From contig NZ_JACVOK010000001.1 of the NCBI RefSeq assembly GCF_018882465.1, positions 1,134,188-1,198,187 on the forward strand: a DNA stretch of 64,000 nt. The letters run 5' to 3'. Below the pieces are notes generated by a model, which worked only from the letters and a program-made list of their open reading frames with translations, was not told where the DNA came from and searched no databases. Shown here piece by piece: positions 44,284 through 53,672 of the stretch. How positions within the stretch are numbered: the first letter of the stretch is position 1; every line of letters begins with the position of its first letter. Made by a program: the position numbers and the translations under genes. This DNA comes from Polynucleobacter sp. 73C-SIWE. GTDB lineage: Bacteria; Pseudomonadota; Gammaproteobacteria; Burkholderiales; Burkholderiaceae.

Positions 44284-44460
44284 CACCTGTCTTGGCCGGT
44301 ATCCGGGCTAGTAAATATCAGAATCTGGCCTTCCCATGCGATTGACGCGCACAGTGGCTTTGTCAGATTCCTAACGCCTAAAAAATGAGCAAAAGGCGTA
44401 TTTACCTACCGTTGCGGGGGCAGCACACGTTTAGTGTTTCCCGTTTAACTTTATTGCATT
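44280..44460 (-). promoter_or_regulatory. Cobalamin riboswitch aptamer
   Basis: On the minus strand the leader carries, in order, AAACGGGAAAC, then GTGCTGCCCCCGCAACGGT, then AAAGCCACTGTGCG, then the B12 box AGCCCGGATACCGGCC. These are the conserved J/P3-P6 elements of the adenosylcobalamin aptamer, in correct order and spacing. It lies 148 nt upstream of the TonB-dependent receptor gene. High B12 should reduce receptor synthesis. Confidence 0.95.
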
Positions 44461-44572
44461 GCAATAGAGCACCACGACTACTCAATTCTAGCCCAACTCT
44501 AGTGGGGATTAGGGTTTTTATCTAATTTGTAGTTTAAAAAGCCTACAATGAAGGGCTAAGGATTAAGGATTC

Positions 44573-45190
44573 ATGACAGCATTAGATAAGCACCCCGAAA
44601 AAAACCTGATTCGTCTCCAATTGAGTCAAAACTCAGTCTTAAAAAGCTTGGATCAGGATGCTATGGCCGACTTAGAGCGGCATTTAGAGATCTCTGACCT
44701 CAAAAAGTCAGAGATTTTGCTGCATCAGGGCGACCATCAAATGGAACAATACTTTGTTTTAGATGGCATTTTGAAGCGCATTGTTTCGAGTGCCGATGCT
44801 AAAGAAATGATTCTACGTTTCGCTATCGAAAAAGACATTGAGACTAGCTATGCCGCTTGGCGCCTGAAGACTGCTGCTCCCTACAGTATTGCCTCTGTAA
44901 CCAAGGCGCGAGTGGCTCGGATGCCGCTCAAAAAGTGGGCAGAATTCTTGGATCAGCATAAGCCCCTTAAAGAAAGCTTTGAGTTCGAAGTGATGCGTTT
45001 GATGAGTGAGATCATGGCCCACACAATTACCTTGCATATGCTCGATGCTCCAGGTCGAGTAGAGCGTTTTCTGCGTAAATATGAAAACTTATTTGAGTTA
45101 CTCCCCAAAAAGGAATTGGCTGCCTATCTCAATCTCTCCCCTGAGACCTTGAGTCGCCTTAAAACTAAGCATAAAGAGCTATTTATCTAG
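44573..45190 (+). CDS. Crp/Fnr-family transcriptional regulator
   Basis: A 205-residue regulator with an N-terminal cyclic-nucleotide-binding-like beta-barrel (about residues 25-120: KSEILLHQGDHQMEQYFVLDGILKRI), a dimerisation helix, and a short C-terminal helix-turn-helix (KKELAAYLNLSPETLSRLKTKHKE) ending soon after the recognition helix. It has no cysteine at all, so it cannot hold an FNR-type Fe-S cluster. The recognition helix ETLSR keeps the Glu, Ser and Arg by which FNR reads TTGAT half-sites. An FNR-like box lies 47 bases after its stop, before oxc, making it the likely regulator of the oxalate genes. Effector unknown. Confidence 0.85.
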   Translation: MTALDKHPEKNLIRLQLSQNSVLKSLDQDAMADLERHLEISDLKKSEILLHQGDHQMEQYFVLDGILKRIVSSADAKEMILRFAIEKDIETSYAAWRLKTAAPYSIASVTKARVARMPLKKWAEFLDQHKPLKESFEFEVMRLMSEIMAHTITLHMLDAPGRVERFLRKYENLFELLPKKELAAYLNLSPETLSRLKTKHKELFI

Positions 45191-45204
45191 GTTTTAAGGG
45201 ATTG

Positions 45205-45218
45205 TGCCCATTTGGGCA
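45205..45218. repeat. Palindrome TGCCCA-2-TGGGCA
   Basis: TGCCCATTTGGGCA lies 15 bases after the regulator stop. The same half-sites TGCCCA/TGGGCA occur before the second frc (48951-48967) with a longer spacer. No T-run follows, so it is probably not a terminator; it could be a protein site or a small RNA hairpin. Confidence 0.4.
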
Positions 45219-45236
45219 GCTTGAATTAGGGGGAAA

Positions 45237-45250
45237 TTGACCGAAGTCAA
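45237..45250. promoter_or_regulatory. FNR-like operator box upstream of oxc
   Basis: TTGACCGAAGTCAA is a perfect palindrome of form TTGAC-N4-GTCAA, one base per half-site away from the FNR/DNR consensus TTGAT-N4-ATCAA. It lies between the Crp/Fnr gene and oxc, 153 bases before the oxc start. The remainder of the 213-base leader holds a small CATCAC/GTGGTG hairpin (45366-45380) but no clear ribosome binding site for oxc. Confidence 0.6.
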
Positions 45251-45403
45251 TGATGAACCTCCACCCCGAGCCTAATATTCATTTCTGCCTAAGCGGGGAC
45301 TAATACCCGTAGTGCGATTAATAACTTCATTGGAGACGCTAGCGAAAGCTATATTGCACAGACCCATCACTTTGTGGTGACTCGCAATTCATATAAAAAT
45401 TCT

Positions 45404-47113
45404 ATGACAACAGATAACCAAAACACACAACTAACTGATGGCTTCCATCTCGTCATTGACGCTTTAAAGGCGAATGACCTCGATACGATTTTCGGACTAG
45501 TTGGTATTCCAATTACTGACCTCTGTCGTTTGGCACAAGCCGAAGGTTTGCGCTTTATCGGTTTCCGTCACGAGCAACATGCTGGTAACGCTGCGGCGAT
45601 TGCTGGCTACATGACACAAAAGCCTGGTATTTGCATGACTGTTTCTGCGCCAGGTTTCTTGAATGGTTTAACAGCGCTGGCAAATGCTACTGTGAACTGT
45701 TTCCCAATGATTTTGATTTCTGGCTCAAGCGAGCGTGAGATCGTTGACTTACAGCAGGGTGACTACGAAGAGATGGATCAGCTCAACGCTGCTAAGCCAT
45801 ATTGCAAAGCTGCATACCGTATTAATCACATTGAAGATATTGGCATTGGTTTTGCTCGCGCGATTCGTGCAGCAGTATCTGGTCGTCCAGGCGGTGTGTA
45901 CTTAGACTTGCCAGCACAGTTGCTGGCTCAAACAATGCCTGCTGATGAAGCCAAGAAATCTATTTTCAAAGTAATCGATCCAGTTCCCCGTCAAATTCCA
46001 GCTGCCGATGCAGTGGCGCGTGCCTTAGATGTATTGAAGGGCGCTAAGCGTCCATTGATTCTCTTGGGCAAAGGTGCTGCGTATGCACAAGCTGATAAAG
46101 AGATTCGTGACCTAATCGAAAAATCTGGAATTCCTTATTTGCCGATGTCAATGGCTAAAGGTTTGTTGCCAGATAACCATCCACAATCTGCTTCTGCAGC
46201 GCGCTCATTTGTATTGGCTGAAGCTGATGCAGTAATGTTGGTTGGCGCACGCTTGAACTGGTTGCTTGCTCACGGTAAGGGTAAGACTTGGGGCAAAGAT
46301 CCTAAGAAATTTATTCAGATCGATATTCAAGCAAACGAAGTCGATAGCAACGTACAAATCGCTGCCCCATTAATTGGTGATATTGGTTCATGCGTTAGTG
46401 AACTCTTGAAGGGCATTTCTGCTGTTCCTAAGCCAAGTGCTGAGTGGATTGCTGCAATTACCGAAAAGAAAGATAAGAACACTGCCAAGATGGCTGAGAC
46501 ATTGGCGAAAGAAGCAAACCCAATGAACTTCCATGGCGCATTGCGTGTGATTCGCGATGTAATTAAGAAGAACCCAGATGTCAATTTAGTAAACGAAGGT
46601 GCAAACACCTTGGATTACTGCCGTGCGATTGTGGATATGTATAAGCCACGTAAGCGCTTTGACTCTGGTACTTGGGGAATTATGGGTATTGGTATGGGTT
46701 ATGCCATTGGTGCTGCTGTGACAAGTGGCTTGCCAACAGTTGCGGTTGAGGGCGATAGTGCTTTTGGCTTTAGCGGCATGGAACTCGAAACAGTTTGCCG
46801 TTATAACTTGCCAATCACAACCGTTGTGTTTAACAACAATGGTGTATACCGTGGTACCGATGTCAATCCAACTGGCGGCGCTGATGTTGCTCCAACTGTT
46901 TTTGTTAAGGATGCACGTTACGACAAGATGATTGAAGCGTTTGGTGGCGTTGGTTACTACGTAACTACTCCAGCAGAATTGGAAGCAGCGTTAACAGAAG
47001 CTATTGCTGCCGGTAAACCAGCTCTCATCAATGCTGTTATTGATGAAACTGCAGGAACTGAAAGTGGACGTTTAACAAACTTAAACCCATCCACAGCAGC
47101 TGCTAAGAAGTAA
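45404..47113 (+). CDS. oxc: Oxalyl-CoA decarboxylase
   Basis: A 569-residue thiamine-diphosphate enzyme: oxalyl-CoA to formyl-CoA and CO2. [18 protein letters not shown] contains the Glu activating the cofactor; [21 protein letters not shown] and [22 protein letters not shown] are Oxc-specific; the TPP/Mg motif is [20 protein letters not shown] followed by FNNNG. Acetolactate synthase-type relatives lack this combination, and the frc gene 49 bases downstream settles the call. The start at 45404 (MTTDNQ) is preferred to an in-frame GTG at 45374; neither has a strong ribosome binding site. Confidence 0.97.
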   Translation: MTTDNQNTQLTDGFHLVIDALKANDLDTIFGLVGIPITDLCRLAQAEGLRFIGFRHEQHAGNAAAIAGYMTQKPGICMTVSAPGFLNGLTALANATVNCFPMILISGSSEREIVDLQQGDYEEMDQLNAAKPYCKAAYRINHIEDIGIGFARAIRAAVSGRPGGVYLDLPAQLLAQTMPADEAKKSIFKVIDPVPRQIPAADAVARALDVLKGAKRPLILLGKGAAYAQADKEIRDLIEKSGIPYLPMSMAKGLLPDNHPQSASAARSFVLAEADAVMLVGARLNWLLAHGKGKTWGKDPKKFIQIDIQANEVDSNVQIAAPLIGDIGSCVSELLKGISAVPKPSAEWIAAITEKKDKNTAKMAETLAKEANPMNFHGALRVIRDVIKKNPDVNLVNEGANTLDYCRAIVDMYKPRKRFDSGTWGIMGIGMGYAIGAAVTSGLPTVAVEGDSAFGFSGMELETVCRYNLPITTVVFNNNGVYRGTDVNPTGGADVAPTVFVKDARYDKMIEAFGGVGYYVTTPAELEAALTEAIAAGKPALINAVIDETAGTESGRLTNLNPSTAAAKK

Positions 47114-47162
47114 TTACAGATTAATTTAGAAGCAAACAAGAAACACTTAAGGAGAAACAAAC

Positions 47163-48413
47163 ATGACCAAACCATTAGATGGTATTCGCATTATTGACTT
47201 CACCCACGTACAAGCAGGTCCTGCCTGTACTCAGTTATTGGGCTTTTATGGTGCTGACGTTATCAAGGTTGAGCGTCCAGGTTCAGGTGACGTAACCCGT
47301 AGTCAGTTACGTGACGTTCCAGGTGCGGATGCTTTGTATTTCACCATGCTCAACGGCAACAAGCGCTCTTTAACCCTCGATACAAAAACTCCAGAAGGTA
47401 AAGAAGTACTGGAGAAGATGATCAAGGTTTCTGATGTTATGGTTGAGAACTTTGGTCCAGGTGCATTGGATCGTATGGGTTTTTCTTGGCAGCGTATTCA
47501 AGAATTGAATCCAAAAATGATTTTGGCATCTGTTAAAGGCTTTAGCGATGGCCACTCATATGAAGACTTAAAAGTGTATGAGAACGTTGCTCAGTGTGCT
47601 GGTGGTGCAGCTTCTACTACTGGTTTCTGGGATGGTCCTCCTACAGTTTCTGCTGCAGCTTTGGGCGACTCTAATACTGGTATGCACCTGGCAATCGGTA
47701 TTTTGACTGCTTTGATGCAACGTCAAAAGACTGGTAAAGGCCAAAAAGTTTCTTGCTCTATGCAAGATGCTGTATTGAACTTGTGCCGCGTAAAGTTGCG
47801 CGATCAACAACGTTTGGACAAAGTGGGTTACTTGGAAGAGTATCCACAGTACCCGCACGGCTCATTCACTGATGTAGTTCCACGTGGCGGTAACGCTGGT
47901 GGTGGTGGCCAGCCAGGCTGGGTATTGAAGTGTAAGGGTTGGGAAACCGATCCAAATGCTTACATCTACTTCACTATTCAAGGTCACGCTTGGGAGCCAA
48001 TTACTAAAGCTTTGGGCAAACCAGAGTGGGCAACAGATCCAGCCTATATGACTGCTGAAGCTCGTCAAGACAAGATTTTTGACATCTTCGCAACGATTGA
48101 GGATTGGCTCAAAGACAAGACTAAGTATGAAGCTGTGGATATTCTCCGCAAGTTCGATATTCCATGCGCCCCAGTTCTCTCCATGAAAGAATTGGCTGCT
48201 TCACCTGACCTGCGTAAGAGCGGTTCAATCGTTGAAGTGGACCACAAGGTGCGTGGTAAGTATTTGACTATCGGTAGCCCAATCAAGTTCTCTGATTTGG
48301 AAATCGAAGTGAAGCCATCTCCGGTATTGGGTGAGCACACCGATGAAGTGTTGGCTGACCTTGGCTATAGCGCTGATGACATCGCTAAGCTGCATACAGC
48401 CAAAGCAGTTTAA
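47163..48413 (+). CDS. frc: Formyl-CoA:oxalate CoA-transferase
   Basis: A 416-residue class III CoA-transferase moving CoA from formyl-CoA to oxalate, closing the oxalate cycle with Oxc and releasing formate. Residues known from Oxalobacter Frc are visible: Gln17 in [12 protein letters not shown], catalytic Asp169 in LGDSNTGMH, and the mobile glycine loop GGGGQ at 246-250. Position 48, a Trp in Oxalobacter Frc, is Gln here. The loop before the glycines is shorter than in that enzyme. It has a strong ribosome binding site (AAGGAG) and follows oxc. A strong terminator ends the oxc-frc unit. Confidence 0.96.
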   Translation: MTKPLDGIRIIDFTHVQAGPACTQLLGFYGADVIKVERPGSGDVTRSQLRDVPGADALYFTMLNGNKRSLTLDTKTPEGKEVLEKMIKVSDVMVENFGPGALDRMGFSWQRIQELNPKMILASVKGFSDGHSYEDLKVYENVAQCAGGAASTTGFWDGPPTVSAAALGDSNTGMHLAIGILTALMQRQKTGKGQKVSCSMQDAVLNLCRVKLRDQQRLDKVGYLEEYPQYPHGSFTDVVPRGGNAGGGGQPGWVLKCKGWETDPNAYIYFTIQGHAWEPITKALGKPEWATDPAYMTAEARQDKIFDIFATIEDWLKDKTKYEAVDILRKFDIPCAPVLSMKELAASPDLRKSGSIVEVDHKVRGKYLTIGSPIKFSDLEIEVKPSPVLGEHTDEVLADLGYSADDIAKLHTAKAV

Positions 48414-48440
48414 GAACGATAATTAATTAGCAACATCTTT

Positions 48441-48468
48441 AAGGCGCTCCTTGTGAGCGCCTTTTTTA
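48441..48468 (+). terminator. Strong intrinsic terminator after oxc-frc
   Basis: GGCGCTC and GAGCGCC form a perfect seven-pair GC-rich stem with a five-base loop, followed by TTTTTT. It ends the oxc-frc transcript 30 bases beyond frc and separates it from the PAS gene. Confidence 0.9.
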
Positions 48469-48484
48469 TCTTTAGATTGCGTCT

Positions 48485-48913
48485 ATGAATACGAATATTG
48501 ACTTAAATCAATTGGTAGGATGTGTTGGGGATGCCATCATCGTTGTCGATGCCCATGAAAAAATTGTGATGTGGAATCCCGCCGCTACTCGTATCTTTGG
48601 ATATTCCGAAGCAGAGGCCTTGGGCAACACCTTGGATTTGATTGTTCCTGAGCGCCAACGTCATCGACATAACGAGGGCTGTCGTAAGTCGATGGAAACA
48701 GGGATTACGCGTTACGGCACATCACTATTAAAAGTACCAGCGCTTCATCAGAATGGCAGCATGCTCTCCATAGCATTTACGGTAGGGATGCTCTTTGATG
48801 AGCATCAGAAGGTCAATGGGATCGTTGCCGTAATTCGGGATGAAACAGAGCGTTTTGCTGAAGAAAGGGCCCTGAAAAAGCGCCTCTTGGAACTTGAAAA
48901 CCCTCAGTCTTAG
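48485..48913 (+). CDS. Stand-alone PAS-domain protein
   Basis: A 142-residue protein consisting of one PAS domain: GCVGDAIIVVDAHEKIVMWNPAATRIFGYSE, then ALGNTLDLIVPERQRHRHNEG, YGTSLLKVPALHQNGS and a C-terminal RDETERFAEERALKKRL helix. The block HRHNEG with TSLLKVPALHQNGS resembles PAS domains that bind haem or small ligands, but I cannot show a ligand. No output domain (kinase, cyclase, helix-turn-helix) is present, so it must act through a partner. It lies between the two frc genes, after a terminator and 128 bases before the second frc. Confidence 0.85.
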   Translation: MNTNIDLNQLVGCVGDAIIVVDAHEKIVMWNPAATRIFGYSEAEALGNTLDLIVPERQRHRHNEGCRKSMETGITRYGTSLLKVPALHQNGSMLSIAFTVGMLFDEHQKVNGIVAVIRDETERFAEERALKKRLLELENPQS

Positions 48914-48950
48914 CCTCATATGGCCTTTGTACAGGCTGTAACGCAGTTGG

Positions 48951-48967
48951 TGCCCAAAAATTGGGCA
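48951..48967. repeat. Palindrome TGCCCAA-3-TTGGGCA before the second frc
   Basis: TGCCCAAAAATTGGGCA is a seven-base inverted repeat with an AAA spacer, 74 bases before the second frc start and 37 bases after the PAS stop. Its half-sites repeat those at 45205-45218 before oxc. It may be a regulator site or a weak hairpin; it has no proper T-run. Confidence 0.45.
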
Positions 48968-49041
48968 TAGGCCATTTTCTCTAATTCCCCACTGGTAAAA
49001 TTATTCCAATTCAAAATTTCATTCTTATTAGGACTTAAACC

Positions 49042-50289
49042 ATGGCAAAAGCACTTGAAGGAGTCAAAATCCTCGACTTTACGCACGTTCAATCTGGACC
49101 AACCTGCACTCAGTTGCTTGCCTGGTTTGGTGCGGACGTTATTAAAGTAGAAAAATCTGGCGAAGGGGATGCGACCCGCGGACAACTGCGCGACATTCCA
49201 GATGCGGATAGCTTGTATTTTACGATGCTGAATCACAACAAGCGTTCCATTACTGTCAATACTAAGACTCAAAAAGGCAAAGAAATTCTTGAGCGCCTTA
49301 TTAAAGAGTGTGACGTATTGGTTGAGAACTTTGCACCAGGCGCATTAGATCGTATGGGTTTTTCTTGGGAGCGTATTCAAGAGCTCAACCCCATGATGAT
49401 CATGGCGTCTGTAAAAGGTTTTGGTCCTGGCCCATATGAAGATTGCAAAGTGTATGAGAACGTTGCGCAATGCGCTGGCGGTTCTGCATCCACCACTGGT
49501 TTTGATGATGGCCCTCCGATGGTTACTGGCGCACAAATTGGTGACAGCGGAACGGGCTTGCATTTAGCCTTAGGTATTGTGACTGCGCTTTATCAGCGTA
49601 CCCATTCCGGTCGTGGCCAAAAGGTCTTAGCAGCGATGCAAGATGCAGTATTGAACTTGTGCCGTGTGAAGTTACGTGATCAACAGCGCTTGGAGCGCAA
49701 TGGCATCATGCAAGAGTATCCACAGTTCCCGAACGGTGAGTTTGGCGACTCTGTACCTCGCGCTGGTAATGCTTCTGGTGGTGGTCAGCCTGGTTGGATT
49801 GTGAAGTGCAAGGGCTGGGAATCTGATCCAAATGCATACATATATGTAGTGGTTCAGGCTCCAGTTTGGGAGGCGATCTGTAAAGTCATCGGTCACGAAG
49901 ATTGGATTACAGATGTGAAATTTGCTTCCCCAATGGCGCGCTTACCGCACCTCATGGAGATCTTCGGCGAGATTGAAAAGTGGACAATGACTAAGAGCAA
50001 GTTTGAGGTGATGGACATCTTGAACAAATACGATGTTCCATGCGGCCCAATTCTATCGATGAAAGAAATCGCAGAAGAGCCTGCACTGCGAGCTACAGGT
50101 ACAGTGGTCGAAGTTGATCACCCAATCCGTGGCAAATACCTCACTGTCGGTAACCCAATCAAGATGTCGGATAGCCCGACTGATGTGACGCGTTCGCCAT
50201 TGCTGGGCGAGCATACCGATGAGATTCTGAGTGAATTAGGTTACTCCACAGATGAATTAATTTCTCTTCGTCACGATAAGGTTATCTAA
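49042..50289 (+). CDS. Second formyl-CoA:oxalate CoA-transferase paralogue
   Basis: A 415-residue class III CoA-transferase, highly similar over its length to the product of 47163-48413. Gln17 (THVQSGP) and the catalytic Asp168 (IGDSGTGLH) are kept, but the glycine loop reads SGGGQ (245-249) instead of GGGGQ and WDGPP is DDGPP near 154. These changes lie near the active site, so donor preference may differ (for example another acyl-CoA for priming oxalate). One base separates its stop from the following formyltransferase gene, so the two form an operon distinct from oxc-frc. Confidence 0.9.
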   Translation: MAKALEGVKILDFTHVQSGPTCTQLLAWFGADVIKVEKSGEGDATRGQLRDIPDADSLYFTMLNHNKRSITVNTKTQKGKEILERLIKECDVLVENFAPGALDRMGFSWERIQELNPMMIMASVKGFGPGPYEDCKVYENVAQCAGGSASTTGFDDGPPMVTGAQIGDSGTGLHLALGIVTALYQRTHSGRGQKVLAAMQDAVLNLCRVKLRDQQRLERNGIMQEYPQFPNGEFGDSVPRAGNASGGGQPGWIVKCKGWESDPNAYIYVVVQAPVWEAICKVIGHEDWITDVKFASPMARLPHLMEIFGEIEKWTMTKSKFEVMDILNKYDVPCGPILSMKEIAEEPALRATGTVVEVDHPIRGKYLTVGNPIKMSDSPTDVTRSPLLGEHTDEILSELGYSTDELISLRHDKVI

Positions 50290-50290
50290 G

Positions 50291-51223
50291 ATGCGGGTTG
50301 CGTTGATTGGGAGTGCCGATTTTGGTAAGGCCACATTAGAGGCTTTTTTAGATCGTGGTGATGAACTTGTTGCTGTGTTTTGTCCACCAGACAATCCCAA
50401 ATCAACCAAGCCAGAGGTCCTTAAAGAGTCGGCGCTTGCAAAGGGCTTAACCCCTTTGCAATTCTCTTCCCTAAAGGGGCCTGAGGCTGCTCAAGCCATG
50501 ATTGATAGCGGTGCTGATATCTGCGTCATGGCGTATGTATTGCAGTTTGTACCTCAAGAGCTTTGCAAAATTCCAAAGCACGGCACTATTCAGTACCACC
50601 CATCACTTCTACCTAAGTATCGCGGTCCAAGCGCAATTAATTGGGCGATTGCGTTAGGTGAAGAGAAAACCGGCTTAACGATCTTCCGTCCATCCGATGG
50701 TTTGGATGAAGGCGAAGTGATTTTGCAAAAAGAAGTTGTTATTGGGCCGAACGACACATTAGGAAAAATCTACTTTGATCATCTTTTTCCGATTGGCGTA
50801 AAAGCACTGCTAGAGGCTGCTGACTTAGTGGTTGCCGGTAAACATCAAGAAATTATTCAAGATGAATCAAAAGCAAACTATGAAGGTTGGTTTGATGCAA
50901 ACGCTGCACAGATTCATTGGGCGATGCATATTAGTCAAATCTACAATCTCATTCGAGCTTGTAATCCAGCGCCTGGTGCATGGACGAAGTTTGGTGAACA
51001 AAAGATACAGATCTTCGATTGTCATAAGCATGTGGCTGCAACCTTTGGTGCCGTTAAGGGTAAGCCAGGGGAAGTAACCCAGATCACACTAGATTCATTC
51101 TTCGTCGCCTGTCATGGCGGACAGATAGAGGTTCTCAAAGCTAAAGGCGCTTCAGGAAAAGTTACTGGTGCTGAATTGGCGAAAGAGTTGAGTCTACAAG
51201 TAGGTCAGTTTTTAGTACTCTAG
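50291..51223 (+). CDS. Formyltransferase of the 10-formyl-THF dehydrogenase hydrolase type
   Basis: A 310-residue protein with a Rossmann-like formyltransferase N-domain and an OB-like C-domain. It resembles the N-terminal hydrolase domain of 10-formyltetrahydrofolate dehydrogenase (ALDH1L1) more than tRNA formyltransferase: IQYHPSLLPKYRGPSAINWAI and IFRPSDGLDEGEVILQKE, then YEGWFDAN. His103 and Asp139 are spaced as the catalytic His106/Asp142 of that enzyme, and the Asn found in Fmt is replaced by Gln101. There is no aldehyde dehydrogenase domain. Possible reactions are 10-formyl-THF hydrolysis to formate, or formyl exchange between formyl-CoA and THF. It is coupled to the second frc, which favours a role in oxalate/formyl metabolism. 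Confidence 0.85.
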   Translation: MRVALIGSADFGKATLEAFLDRGDELVAVFCPPDNPKSTKPEVLKESALAKGLTPLQFSSLKGPEAAQAMIDSGADICVMAYVLQFVPQELCKIPKHGTIQYHPSLLPKYRGPSAINWAIALGEEKTGLTIFRPSDGLDEGEVILQKEVVIGPNDTLGKIYFDHLFPIGVKALLEAADLVVAGKHQEIIQDESKANYEGWFDANAAQIHWAMHISQIYNLIRACNPAPGAWTKFGEQKIQIFDCHKHVAATFGAVKGKPGEVTQITLDSFFVACHGGQIEVLKAKGASGKVTGAELAKELSLQVGQFLVL

Positions 51224-51308
51224 ACCTATCATTCTGGGCGCATGAAAAATCTCTTTGAGATTCATATAGAATAATCAGCATAAACTTTTTAATGCAATAG
51301 AGCTAAAC

Positions 51309-51623
51309 ATGACGGCAATTAATGAAAGCAATCTCATACATAATATGAGCCAAGCCTACAACACCCATTTCAGTAAAAATGCAAATGCGGGTGAGGCCCT
51401 AGTTCATATGATGCAAATTAGTAAGATTGATCATCCAAATTTAAGAAATATCAACCCTAATGAGATATTGGTTTCCTTGTCACGGGGAATGAATTTATCC
51501 ACAAGAGAGAAGCTACAAACATTTACCTCTGAAGTTATTGTTTACCTTATTAAGGATGTAGTGGGCTCTAAGCTGACGCAGACTGAGTTAATGGCAATGA
51601 CTAAGCCTAAGATTAGAGCTTAG
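51309..51623 (+). CDS. Small protein of unknown function
   Basis: A 104-residue, mostly helical protein with no signal peptide or membrane segment. It has a Ser/Asn/His-rich first third and a helix RGMNLSTREKLQTFTSEVIVYLIKD. I do not recognise a family. It stands alone after the oxalate cluster with an 85-base upstream gap and is convergent with panC. Codon use looks ordinary for the window and the frame is intact, so it is probably a real gene. Confidence 0.6.
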   Translation: MTAINESNLIHNMSQAYNTHFSKNANAGEALVHMMQISKIDHPNLRNINPNEILVSLSRGMNLSTREKLQTFTSEVIVYLIKDVVGSKLTQTELMAMTKPKIRA

Positions 51624-51682
51624 TCATCAAAGTTTTTCGACGCCCAAAGATCGGCAAAGAAGAGTCTTCGCAATATTAGAAA

Positions 51683-53386
<1,704 letters not shown>

Positions 53387-53394
<8 letters not shown>

Positions 53395-53575
53395 TCGAAT
53401 AAACGTAGGCGCGTTGTTTCAATTTGGCGGCTTTAGCGCGGCGTTGATCTTCAACACTTAATGGTTCTTTGTCCCATAAGAGGGCACGACCGGCTTGTTG
53501 CTCCGCCTCGAGATTGGGTTTCTCGGATTTGAGTTCATTTAAGAACTGGGTGAATTCAGATTGATATCTTGCCAT
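53387..53575 (-). CDS. DUF3460 family small protein
   Basis: A 62-residue protein that begins MARYQSEFTQFLNELKSEKP and contains GRALLWDKEP and a basic C-terminal KLKQRAYVYSND, a pattern I recognise from a short uncharacterised family (DUF3460) in Burkholderiales. An upstream Met at 53596 is less likely as start. It overlaps scpA by eight bases and is the usual small gene before scpA in this order; function unknown. Confidence 0.8.
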
Positions 53576-53672
53576 GGTATTTCCTAAAATACTCAATTAA
53601 TTCAATAACTTATGGAATTAATGCCAAAAGTCATCTAGGGACTACGACTACCATTATAGGTGCTTTTTAGGG

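Noticed and set aside
44136..44345. Open frame of about 70 codons on the plus strand opposite the btuB leader
   Set aside because: It lies entirely antisense to the riboswitch platform and aptamer, whose conserved elements explain the sequence; the protein has no recognisable pattern.
45250..45303. Possible short leader peptide (about 17 codons) before oxc
   Set aside because: No ribosome binding site, no run of regulatory codons and no attenuator hairpin after it.
45404..47113. Alternative reading of oxc as acetolactate synthase or benzoylformate decarboxylase
   Set aside because: Oxc-type blocks and the adjacent frc genes fit oxalyl-CoA decarboxylase far better.
51240..51268. Small AATCTC/GAGATT hairpin after the formyltransferase gene
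   Set aside because: Six AT-rich pairs with no U-run on the plus strand; too weak to call a terminator.
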